Shown here: in pieces, positions 1 through 7,042 of the stretch
Layout of the letters: every line of letters begins with the position of its first letter
Position numbering within the stretch: position 1 is the first letter of the stretch
Assembly (NCBI GenBank): GCA_964619885.1
Contig: CAZUGA010000077.1
Coordinates: forward strand, 1-7,147
From: CAZUGA01 sp964619885
GTDB taxonomy: Bacteria; Pseudomonadota; Gammaproteobacteria; Methylococcales; UBA1147
Length of the DNA: 7,147 nt
Direction: 5' to 3'
The notes under the pieces: generated by a model
The model's input: only the letters and a program-made list of their open reading frames with translations
Told to the model about the DNA's origin: nothing
The model's database searches: none
Position numbers and translations under genes: made by a program

Positions 1-68
1 CTTATTTTTATTTGCGCTCACTTGAAAGCCGAGTGTTTTGCAAGAGGCTCATAAGTTTAGATAATCCA

Positions 69-848
69 ATGGATAGAAAATCTGCACTAGTGACTGGTTC
101 AACCAGTGGCATCGGTCGGGCTATCGCCGAAGCTTTGGCAAAAAACGGGTGTAACGTGGTACTCAATGGATTCGGAGATAGTGAAACCATTGAAGAAATC
201 AGATCAAACTTGGAAAAGCAATATGGGGTGCAGGTCATCTATTCCAGTGCTGATATGAGTGAATCGATTCAAATCGAACAGATGGCTGAACAAGCTACAG
301 ACGTATTTGGTGGGATAGATATTCTGGTTAATAATGCCGGAATTCAATACGTAGCGCCTATTGAGGATTTTCCAACGTCAAAGTGGGACGCGATACTAGC
401 GATTAATCTGTCATCAGCATTCCATACGATCAGAACATTGCTGCCGGGCATGAAATCCAGGCAATGGGGTCGAATAATCAATATTGCCTCTGCCCACGCT
501 ACGGTTGCTTCACCGTTTAAGTCGGCTTATGTGGCGGCCAAGCATGGTCTTTTGGGTTTGACCAAAACAGTTGCGCTGGAAGCAGCGGAAAGTGGCGTAA
601 CCTGTAATGCGATATGCCCAGGTTATGTATTTACCCCGTTGGTTGAAGGTCAAATTGAGGATACTGCCTCGGCGCGTGGCATAGACCGTCAAACGGTTAT
701 TCGTGACGTTCTGCTTGCCGCCCAGCCGACCAAGCAGTTCGTGCAAACCGAAGATCTGGCGGCGTTGGTGCTTTTTTTGATCGGCGAAAGCGCCAAAGCT
801 ATCAACGGTGCTTCCCTTCCGATCGACGGTGGCTGGACGGCGCAATGA
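69..848 (+). CDS. bdhA: 3-hydroxybutyrate dehydrogenase (short-chain dehydrogenase/reductase)
   Basis: Predicted NAD-dependent cytosolic enzyme interconverting (R)-3-hydroxybutyrate and acetoacetate, a step in using polyhydroxybutyrate or ketone bodies. The 259-residue length is normal for classical SDRs and for this enzyme. Visible motifs are the cofactor glycine motif TGSTSGIG (9-16), NNAG (88-91), the catalytic Asn113, Ser141, Tyr154 and Lys158 (YVAAK). The substrate-pocket residues known from bacterial 3-hydroxybutyrate dehydrogenases are all present: Gln93, His143, Lys151, Gln195 and Trp256 near the C-terminus. That set makes this assignment far more specific than a generic SDR. The ATG at 69 is chosen because the protein then starts just before the first beta strand, as in the family. 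An in-frame TTG at 12 would add 19 residues that do not look like the family. The ribosome site is poor: AGAGG at 43-47 lies too far upstream. The stop codon overlaps the start of the next gene. Confidence 0.92.
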   Translation: MDRKSALVTGSTSGIGRAIAEALAKNGCNVVLNGFGDSETIEEIRSNLEKQYGVQVIYSSADMSESIQIEQMAEQATDVFGGIDILVNNAGIQYVAPIEDFPTSKWDAILAINLSSAFHTIRTLLPGMKSRQWGRIINIASAHATVASPFKSAYVAAKHGLLGLTKTVALEAAESGVTCNAICPGYVFTPLVEGQIEDTASARGIDRQTVIRDVLLAAQPTKQFVQTEDLAALVLFLIGESAKAINGASLPIDGGWTAQ

Positions 849-1942
849 GCAATACCAAGACATGCGCCGATGATGCCGTTCAACGTAAAATACAAAAACG
901 CCAACCTAAAGCAAAATATAAATCGGTAAATTTGGCTTTGCAAGGTGGTGGTTCCCACGGTGCATTTACCTGGGGCGTACTGGATAGATTGTTGGAAGAT
1001 GGCCGTATCAATATAGAATCCATCAGCGGGACCAGCGCCGGTGCAATGAATGCCGTGGTGCTTGCAGATGGCCTTGTCCGTGCAGGGCGTGATGGCGCCA
1101 GAGAAGCCTTGAAGGATTTTTGGTCCGCAGTGTCGACATCTGCGGCGGTCAGTCCTATTCAGCGTTCGGTTTGGGACATGATGTGTGGACAATGGAGTTT
1201 GGATGCGTCGCCGAGCTATTTGTATTTCGATGTTTTGAGCCGGATCGCATCACCTTACGAATTGAACCCGTTAAATCTAAATCCGTTACGCAATCTATTG
1301 ACCGAGCAAGTTGATTTTGATCGGGTAAAACGGTGTAACGAGATTAAGTTATTTATTTCCGCCACGCAAGTTCGTACCGGTCGGGTCAAAGTGTTCGAAA
1401 ACGACAGAATTTCTGCGGATACGGTTATGGCCTCTGCCTGCATTCCGACAATTTTCCAAGCCGTGGAAATTGACGGAGAAGCCTACTGGGACGGCGCATT
1501 TATGGGGAACCCGGTGTTGTTCCCGTTTATATACAAATGCGAATCGCTAGATATATTGATTGTCCAAATCAATCCGGTGGAGCGTGAAGAGACGCCCACT
1601 AACGCTCGCGATATTCTTGAGCGTATGAATGAAATAACTTTCAACGCGAGCTTAATGAAAGAATTTCGCGCTATTGATTTTGTGCGCCGTCTGATCGATG
1701 AAGGAAGTTTGGACAAGAAACGTTATAAACGTTTGCTGATTCATATCATCCACGCCGAAGACAAGCTCGCGCCAATGGGTGCGTCCAGCAAACTTAATGC
1801 CGAGTGGCAATTTTTGACTCATTTAAAAGAGATTGGCCGAGATCGCGCCAGCGAATGGCTGGTTGTCAATTTCGATCGTTTGGGAAAAACTTCAAGTGTA
1901 GACCTGCAACCACTTTATACCACTCCAATGATGGATGGTTGA
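845..1942 (+). CDS. Patatin-like phospholipase family protein
   Basis: Predicted serine acyl hydrolase of the patatin fold, probably cytosolic or membrane-associated since no signal peptide or membrane helix is visible. The glycine-rich oxyanion loop GGGSHGAF is at 34-41. The nucleophile elbow GTSAG is at 62-66 with Ser64. The second catalytic residue of the Ser-Asp dyad is Asp216 in WDGAF, the DGA variant of the family DG[GA] motif. ACIPTIF (198-204) matches the conserved Pro-containing strand before it. The roughly 100-residue extension after the catalytic core, with conserved-looking RLIDEG and RLLIHI stretches, fits the longer bacterial subfamily that carries a DUF3734-type tail (recalled, not searched). 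The first 25 residues are basic and poorly conserved in appearance. The ATG overlaps the dehydrogenase stop (ATGA), implying one transcript and translational coupling. Substrate is unknown: a phospholipid or, given the neighbour, a hydroxyalkanoate ester. The catalytic call is firm, the substrate is not. Confidence 0.9.
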   Translation: MSNTKTCADDAVQRKIQKRQPKAKYKSVNLALQGGGSHGAFTWGVLDRLLEDGRINIESISGTSAGAMNAVVLADGLVRAGRDGAREALKDFWSAVSTSAAVSPIQRSVWDMMCGQWSLDASPSYLYFDVLSRIASPYELNPLNLNPLRNLLTEQVDFDRVKRCNEIKLFISATQVRTGRVKVFENDRISADTVMASACIPTIFQAVEIDGEAYWDGAFMGNPVLFPFIYKCESLDILIVQINPVEREETPTNARDILERMNEITFNASLMKEFRAIDFVRRLIDEGSLDKKRYKRLLIHIIHAEDKLAPMGASSKLNAEWQFLTHLKEIGRDRASEWLVVNFDRLGKTSSVDLQPLYTTPMMDG

Positions 1943-2021
1943 TGATGTCACAAGGTTTGGTTTGAAAAAGGCTAAATACTAAAACATAAATGGCAATCGT
2001 TGTAGCAGATCCCAAAGCATA

Positions 2022-2057
2022 ATTTCGATATTGAATCTTAAGAATCAATATTGAAAT
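2022..2057. repeat. 36-nt near-perfect palindrome
   Basis: Two 18-nt arms meet at 2039/2040 with no spacer (centre CTTAAG). Of 18 arm pairs, 16 are Watson-Crick, one is G:T (2027/2052) and one is A:A (2035/2044). There is no T-run after it on either strand, so it does not look like an intrinsic terminator. It could be an operator for a dimeric regulator, the edge of a small mobile or repeat element, or a hairpin protecting the end of the bdhA-patatin transcript. It starts 80 nt after the patatin stop. Confidence 0.7.
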
Positions 2058-2262
2058 CTCTTACCGAAGTGGCGGAGCTGGTGGTGTCAATATCGTTGAG
2101 GCGGGTGTTGGGCATGGCCGATTTGCCCACCGAATTCAACGGTACGCTATTGCAAAGTCGAAGGTTCTCGGGGGAACCGCGTTCGTTAAGATTTGGATTG
2201 GAAGGAATCGTATCGGTCATAGTTAACGTCAGCCTTTGTGCTGAACACAACGAGGGACCTAA

Positions 2263-2290
2263 TTGTATTAGGGATATTCTGAAATATTTA
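2263..2290 (+). promoter_or_regulatory. Weak candidate sigma70-type promoter for the 1354-residue gene
   Basis: TTGTAT (2263-2268) and TATTTA (2285-2290) are separated by 16 nt, about 74 nt before the ATG at 2364. Both boxes match the consensus only partly and the region is AT-rich, so chance is a real possibility. Confidence 0.2.
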
Positions 2291-2354
2291 GTTTTTGTAT
2301 GTAATTTGGGGGCGTTCTTGAGATACGATACAGGCAAATTGCAATCAGACTAAC

Positions 2355-2359
2355 GGAAG
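2355..2359 (+). promoter_or_regulatory. Ribosome binding site of the 1354-residue gene
   Basis: GGAAG lies 4 nt before the ATG at 2364. The spacing is short, but it is the only purine-rich Shine-Dalgarno-like site here. It supports this start, which also gives an immediate signal peptide. Confidence 0.55.
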
Positions 2360-2363
2360 AATT

Positions 2364-5300
2364 ATGAAACGAATTCATACTTTCTTAATGATCGTTGCTT
2401 TGCTGTTATCTAATCAACTTCAAGCAAAAACGTTGGCGCCGGAATCGGTGCCGGAACCATTGCAGCCATGGACAGACTGGGTATTACAGGGTGAATCCGA
2501 TTATGGCTGCCCTTTCCTCTACAACAGCTTTGAGCAGAAACGTTGCGCTTGGCCAAGTCGATTGATATTAAACCTGAATGATCAGTCAGCCGATTTTTCG
2601 TTGCACTGGAAAGTTTTCGCCGAAAGTTGGGTGCAGTTGCCGGGTGATACTAGATATTGGCCGCTGAACGTAGCAGTTAACCAAAAAGCAGCCGTGGTTA
2701 CGGAAAGACAGGGTAAGCCGGCGATCAAACTCCCGCCAGGAAACTTTAAAGTCAGCGGCCGTTTTTTTTGGAATTCAATACCAGACAATCTACAGATTCC
2801 TGCCGATACCGGACTGATATCGGTGAACATACGAGGTAAGGGCATCGAAACTCCCACCATAAAGCGAGGCCAATTGTGGCTGAACGGTGGCGACATTAAG
2901 CCAAACACAGCTCAAAGCATACAAGATAAACTTGATTTACAGGTATTTCGTCGTATTGATGATGATGTTCCATTGCAGATGGTAACTCGACTGGAACTGC
3001 AAGTTGCGGGCGAGCAGCGGGAAATTAAGTTGCTGCTTCCAATGCTGGAAAATTTTATTCCAATGCGATTGCAGAGTTCGTTACCGGCGCGTATTGAGCC
3101 GGATGGTAGTTTGTTGCTGCAGTTGCGTCCCGGCAGCTGGCAGATCGACTTGATTACCAGGCACGTAGAACAGGTCTCACAACTAAGTTTTCACAGCCGC
3201 GACAAAAACTGGCCGGCGCTGGAAATCTGGACATTTGCTGCCCGCCCGCACTTGCGCTTGGTTGAAATCGAAAACGCAAGCGCTATTGGTTCGCAGCTAA
3301 CCAATTTACCCGATGCCTGGAAAAAATTGCCGGCCTATAGGATGAAAAATGGGGATACGATGCGATTCAAAGTGATTCGCCGCGGTGATCCTGACCCGGA
3401 ACCCGATAAATTGACCCTGGAACGGAGATTGTGGCTCGATTTTGATGGCAGCGGTTATAGCGTGCACGACAAAATCAGCGGCAGGATGACCCACTCGTGG
3501 CGTTTGAATGCGTCACCGCGTACACAATTGGGCAAGGCGAGTCTTGACGGTAAAAATCAATTGATAACACGTTTATCGGGTTCGAAAAAGGAAGGCATTG
3601 AAGTGCGCAAAGGCCAGATAAATTTGAGCGCTGACAGCCGTATTCCCGGTCCGGTAAACCAAGTCGACGCACTCGGTTGGGAGCAAAATTTTCATCAGGT
3701 TCGGGCGCTGTTGAATTTACCCCCGGGATGGCGTTTGATCGGCGCAACCGGTATCGACAATGTCCCGGACAGTTGGATCTCCAGTTGGACGTTGCTTGAT
3801 CTGTTTTTGGTGTTGATAGCGTCTCTGGCGATCGGTCGTTTATGGAATTTTTATTGGGGCGCTTTCGCGTTAGTTGTTCTGGCTTTGATCTGGCATGAAG
3901 CGGAAGCGCCTCGTTTTGTTTGGCTCAACATTCTGGCAGCGCTCGCATTATTGCGTGTCTTGCCGCCAGGCCGTCTCTATCGCCTGATAAAATTTTATCG
4001 CAATGCCAGTTGGCTGGCGTTGTTGCTTTTGTTGATTCCGTTTATGGTTAGCCAAGTCCGTACCGGACTTTATCCGCAATTGGAAATGCCGTGGAGGTCG
4101 ATCGGCCCAAGCATGACTCAAAGTGTAGGGCAGGTATCAAAAATGGTTGCGTCACCGCAAGCCGTTGAAGAAAAAGAAATGCGAAGGTCGGTTGCAAAAG
4201 GCAGAAGTATGGACGATTCGATTAGGCCGCAGAGTATGGTGCCCGACAGACAGTCGAATTATAACCGTATCGATCCTAAAGCGCATGTACAGACGGGTCT
4301 GGGACTACCGCAATGGCAATGGGTTGAAGTCGATTTGTCATGGAATGGCTCGGTAGACGCTGCCCAACAGATGCGTTTTTGGTATCTGACGCCGGGTATG
4401 ACGAAGTTGCTTAATTTTCTTCGTGCGTTGCTGGTTGCGGTATTGGCACTGTTGTTATTAGGCGTACTGAAAGGTCAATTCAAGTTTGGCTTAAACAATG
4501 TTTTACCCGGACTCTTGATGTTGCCGTTACTATCGATACCGGTACAGGAGGCCCACGCTGATTTCCCGGATCGGGCATTACTCGATGAGCTAAAGAGTCG
4601 ACTGCTGAGGGCACCAGATTGTTTACCTTCGTGCGCGCAAATTCCGCAAATTCAATTGAGCATTAATCCGCAACAAATGGATATCAAACTACAGGTGGAG
4701 TTACAGCAAAGGGTCGCTGTACCTCTGCCGGGGAAGGTCAAGCAATGGCTTCCACGGAGTGTGTCGATAGACGGTAAAATCGCGGAGGCGCTCTATCGCG
4801 ACCGAGACGGTGTTCTATGGATAAATCTCGAGCCTGGCAAGCATACTCTATTGTTGCAGGGCATAGCTCCGCCGAGGAATCAATTTTTCCTGCCGCTGCC
4901 GCTCAATCCGCACCATGTTACTACCACTGTTGAGGGGTGGCTGATCGAAGGACTTCATGAAAATAGAAGCCCGGGAGGACAGCTGCAATTCACCCGGCAA
5001 CGTGGCGATGGTGGTCGAGACGGCGAATCCGCATTGGAGTCAGGTGTATTGCCGACATTTGTTCAAGTGGAGCGGACGCTGCAACTCGGTTTGGACTGGC
5101 AGGTTGAGACGCGGGTTATCCGTGTCACACCGCCAGGAACTGCGATTGTTTTAAAAATTCCGTTGTTGGATACCGAGTCGGTAACTACCGCGGGTATTCG
5201 GGTCGAAAACGGCAAAGTACTAGTGAATATGTCAGCCAATCAGCGGGTAATGCATTGGCGTTCGGTGCTGGATAAAACAGCGGAAATAAAGTTAGCTGCA

Positions 5301-6428
5301 GCACAGACCGACCAATGGACTGAAGTCTGGCGTGCTGATATCAGCCCTATCTGGCATATGCAAAATGACGGTATTGCCGTGGTCCATCATCAGGATAAAC
5401 AAGGACGTTGGTTGCCGGAATGGCGGCCCTGGCCTGGTGAAATGGTTGTCCTATCGATTAGCCGGCCCAATGCGGTAGCCGGACAAACCTTGACCATAGA
5501 CAAAAGCCAGTTGGAGACAACACCCGGCAAACGCAGCCGGGAAGTGGCTTTGCATGTCACATTGCGCAGTTCACAAGCTACTCAGCATATTTTCACTTTA
5601 CCAATGCATGCGGTGTTGCAGTCGGTCAGTATAGATCAGCGCAGTCAACCAATTCGACAGCAGGGTCAACAAATCACCTTGCCGATCAGGCCGGGAAGCC
5701 AAAATATTGCAATTCTCTGGAGAGAAATGAAGCCGATCGCTACGCTGTTAACGACACCGGACCTAAATCTTGGAATCGAAAGCGTTAATACAACTTTGAA
5801 TGTAAATTTGGGTCAGGATCGCTGGATTTTACTGACCTATGGCCCAGCTTTCGGTCCAGCCGTACTGTTTTGGGGCGTTTTGCTAGTCATTTCTCTAATA
5901 GCCTATGCTCTGGGAAGAATTTCGATCACGCCATTAAATCACTGGCATTGGTTACTACTGCTGATTGGTTTGAGTCAAATTCCAGTGGAAGCGGCTCTTC
6001 TGGTTGTAGCTTGGTTGATTATTCTTGGATATCGCGGTAAAACTTCACTACCAAATCGGGCCTATTTTAACGCCCTACAAATTGCTATTGCTTTGCTGAC
6101 TGTTATTTCGCTGGGGTTGTTGTTTTTCGCAATCAATCAAGGTTTGTTGGGTTCTCCGGAGATGCAGATTAGCGGTAACCAGTCGACAGCCTATCGGTTA
6201 AATTGGTACCAGGATCGCAGCGCGCCAATTTTACCTCAGGCTACGCTAATTTCTATTCCGTTGACAGTCTATCGACTACTGATGCTAGCTTGGTCTCTTT
6301 GGCTGGCTGTGTCCCTGTTGAACTGGCTGAAATGGGGGTGGTCCTGTTTTTCCAGCGGAGGTCTTTGGATCAAAGGCAAAGCGAAGAAAATTTCTGTGGC
6401 CAACGCGCAGACCGAAGAAAAAAATTAA
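2364..6428 (+). CDS. Large internally duplicated multi-pass envelope protein of unknown function
   Basis: I recognise this only as a conserved proteobacterial hypothetical family and assign no function. Residues 1-21 form a signal peptide (basic MKR, hydrophobic core, LQA cleavage site). Next comes a beta-rich, probably periplasmic region to about 470 with Cys49, Cys61, LPG at 92-94 and a DFDGSG motif at 359-364. Membrane segments lie near 476-491, 495-511, 517-533 and 549-564. A polar linker (about 566-650) follows, then helices near 683-702 and 713-728, the latter ending in AHA like a second signal peptide. The second half repeats the plan: Cys753, Cys757, LPG at 788-790, a beta-rich region to about 1150, membrane segments near 1167-1183, 1196-1222 and 1236-1258, and a last helix at 1300-1322 before a basic tail. 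The frame is intact over 4 kb. The ATG is backed by GGAAG and the signal peptide. The gene stands alone on its strand, after a 421-nt spacer and convergent with the next gene. Two periplasmic lobes on two membrane bundles would suit an envelope scaffold or sensor, but that is inference. Confidence 0.85.
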   Translation: MKRIHTFLMIVALLLSNQLQAKTLAPESVPEPLQPWTDWVLQGESDYGCPFLYNSFEQKRCAWPSRLILNLNDQSADFSLHWKVFAESWVQLPGDTRYWPLNVAVNQKAAVVTERQGKPAIKLPPGNFKVSGRFFWNSIPDNLQIPADTGLISVNIRGKGIETPTIKRGQLWLNGGDIKPNTAQSIQDKLDLQVFRRIDDDVPLQMVTRLELQVAGEQREIKLLLPMLENFIPMRLQSSLPARIEPDGSLLLQLRPGSWQIDLITRHVEQVSQLSFHSRDKNWPALEIWTFAARPHLRLVEIENASAIGSQLTNLPDAWKKLPAYRMKNGDTMRFKVIRRGDPDPEPDKLTLERRLWLDFDGSGYSVHDKISGRMTHSWRLNASPRTQLGKASLDGKNQLITRLSGSKKEGIEVRKGQINLSADSRIPGPVNQVDALGWEQNFHQVRALLNLPPGWRLIGATGIDNVPDSWISSWTLLDLFLVLIASLAIGRLWNFYWGAFALVVLALIWHEAEAPRFVWLNILAALALLRVLPPGRLYRLIKFYRNASWLALLLLLIPFMVSQVRTGLYPQLEMPWRSIGPSMTQSVGQVSKMVASPQAVEEKEMRRSVAKGRSMDDSIRPQSMVPDRQSNYNRIDPKAHVQTGLGLPQWQWVEVDLSWNGSVDAAQQMRFWYLTPGMTKLLNFLRALLVAVLALLLLGVLKGQFKFGLNNVLPGLLMLPLLSIPVQEAHADFPDRALLDELKSRLLRAPDCLPSCAQIPQIQLSINPQQMDIKLQVELQQRVAVPLPGKVKQWLPRSVSIDGKIAEALYRDRDGVLWINLEPGKHTLLLQGIAPPRNQFFLPLPLNPHHVTTTVEGWLIEGLHENRSPGGQLQFTRQRGDGGRDGESALESGVLPTFVQVERTLQLGLDWQVETRVIRVTPPGTAIVLKIPLLDTESVTTAGIRVENGKVLVNMSANQRVMHWRSVLDKTAEIKLAAAQTDQWTEVWRADISPIWHMQNDGIAVVHHQDKQGRWLPEWRPWPGEMVVLSISRPNAVAGQTLTIDKSQLETTPGKRSREVALHVTLRSSQATQHIFTLPMHAVLQSVSIDQRSQPIRQQGQQITLPIRPGSQNIAILWREMKPIATLLTTPDLNLGIESVNTTLNVNLGQDRWILLTYGPAFGPAVLFWGVLLVISLIAYALGRISITPLNHWHWLLLLIGLSQIPVEAALLVVAWLIILGYRGKTSLPNRAYFNALQIAIALLTVISLGLLFFAINQGLLGSPEMQISGNQSTAYRLNWYQDRSAPILPQATLISIPLTVYRLLMLAWSLWLAVSLLNWLKWGWSCFSSGGLWIKGKAKKISVANAQTEEKN

Positions 6429-6485
6429 AGTTACCGCGATTCAATATGATGACTTTGCGATAGTAAAATCTAAAGTCCGAGCTCT

Positions 6486-6516
6486 AAAAAAATCTCAACG
6501 ACGTCATGGCGTTTTT
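6486..6516. terminator. Weak, possibly bidirectional terminator between convergent genes
   Basis: AACG (6497-6500) pairs with CGTT (6510-6513), plus one inner C:G after an A:G mismatch, leaving a GTCAT loop. A T5 run ends the plus-strand hairpin (6512-6516). An A7 run at 6486-6492 gives a T7 run for minus-strand transcripts after a 4-nt gap. Position and flanking runs suit shared termination of the two converging genes. The stem itself is short and imperfect. Confidence 0.35.
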
Positions 6517-6601
6517 AATACTATTTTCTCGCAGATACTCAGATAATCAATCTGATTGCAGGACGTTTTTCCGATAATGGAAGGTGAGGATTCCGAATCG
6601 T

Positions 6602-7042
6602 CTATCCCTTGCAGTTCGTGGTTTCGGCAATTATAGGACGTAGGTCTTTAATAACACGTGCCGGCACGCCGGCAACGATGGTGTATTCATCTACAGGCTT
6701 ATTAACAACGGCGCCTGCCGCGACAAGCGCACCACGGCCAATTCGTGCGCCAGCTAATAGCACGCTTTGGGCACCTAACCAAGCGCCTTGACCAACTATG
6801 ATTTCACCTGCAATTGGCCTACCATTACGATAAGAACCTTCTTTTAGAGTATGGTTTTCTGGATTAATGGTAACACTAGGACCGAGCAAGGCGCCGTCTT
6901 CGATCTGTATCGTACCTGCGCCTAATGTACAGTAATTACTGATCAAAACGTTATTACCGATAGAAATTTTATCTAACGTCAGAAAGTAAGCCCCCTTCTT
7001 GATTTGTAAATTAACTCCACAACTGGCAAATAAAGGCGCCAT
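6602..7042 (-). CDS. Hexapeptide-repeat acyltransferase (WbbJ/LacA/NodL-like)
   Basis: Predicted CoA-dependent O-acyltransferase with a left-handed beta-helix, usually trimeric and cytosolic. Members acetylate sugars of surface polysaccharides, lipopolysaccharide or small metabolites. From the ATG at 7042 it is 146 residues. Hexapeptide turns are visible through IGNNVLI (28-34), IEDGALLG (47-54), IVGQGAWLG (82-90), VLLAGARIG (94-102) and ALVAAGAVV (105-113). The likely catalytic His is His64 in NPENH, followed by the usual loop excursion (65-80). The C-terminal cap AGVPARVI (124-131) is typical of this family. The start is doubtful: family-like sequence (YPVGAFGD, LRGR) continues 28 codons upstream in the same frame to a TAG at 7127-7129, with no ATG, GTG or TTG available. 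The true protein is therefore probably longer and either frameshifted or affected by a sequence error. It converges with the large membrane-protein gene. The acceptor cannot be told from the sequence. Confidence 0.88.
   Translation of the reverse strand: MAPLFASCGVNLQIKKGAYFLTLDKISIGNNVLISNYCTLGAGTIQIEDGALLGPSVTINPENHTLKEGSYRNGRPIAGEIIVGQGAWLGAQSVLLAGARIGRGALVAAGAVVNKPVDEYTIVAGVPARVIKDLRPIIAETTNCKG

Larger units (their letters stand above)
1943..2363. other. 421-nt intergenic spacer, no convincing gene
   Basis: The spacer separates the patatin gene from the large membrane-protein gene. It holds a 36-nt palindrome (2022-2057), then a stretch open in several frames. One plus frame runs 2051-2353 from a TTG, another is open 2035-2223, and a minus frame is open 2038-2337. 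None has a good start with a ribosome site and none gives a recognisable protein, so I call no gene. Small inverted repeats occur at TGGGCA/TGCCCA (2109-2114 with 2124-2129), GGTTC/GAACC (2163-2167 with 2174-2178, flanked by CGAA/TTCG) and TTGTG/CACAA (2236-2240 with 2246-2250). No U-rich terminator is evident after the patatin stop. A dispersed repeat or a structured leader RNA are both possible readings. Confidence 0.5.

Noticed and set aside
12..68. Extended start (TTG at 12) for the 3-hydroxybutyrate dehydrogenase
   Set aside because: The 19 extra residues precede the normal family start at the ATG at 69, look unlike SDR sequence, and have no ribosome site.
1..68. Promoter for the bdhA-patatin unit
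   Set aside because: No convincing paired -35/-10 boxes in the 68 nt available; the promoter may lie left of the window.
689..1192. 167-codon minus-strand ORF across the dehydrogenase/patatin junction
   Set aside because: It lies fully antisense to two well-supported genes and its product resembles no known family.
2038..2337. 99-codon minus-strand ORF in the spacer
   Set aside because: Its Ser/Asn/Thr-rich composition shows no domain, and the openness is shared by other frames. It is more likely a by-product of a repeat.
2051..2353. 100-codon plus-strand ORF in the spacer
   Set aside because: It starts with TTG inside the palindrome, has no ribosome site and no recognisable product, and competes with open frames on both strands.
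4147..5154. Small plus-strand ORFs (4147-4356, 4957-5154) inside the large gene
   Set aside because: They are out-of-frame shadows within a continuous 1354-codon reading frame, with no independent start signals or domains.
6552..6600. Short palindromes CAATC-T-GATTG and GATTC-C-GAATC after the large gene
   Set aside because: One-nt centres and five-nt arms in an AT-rich gap are expected by chance and have no terminator run.
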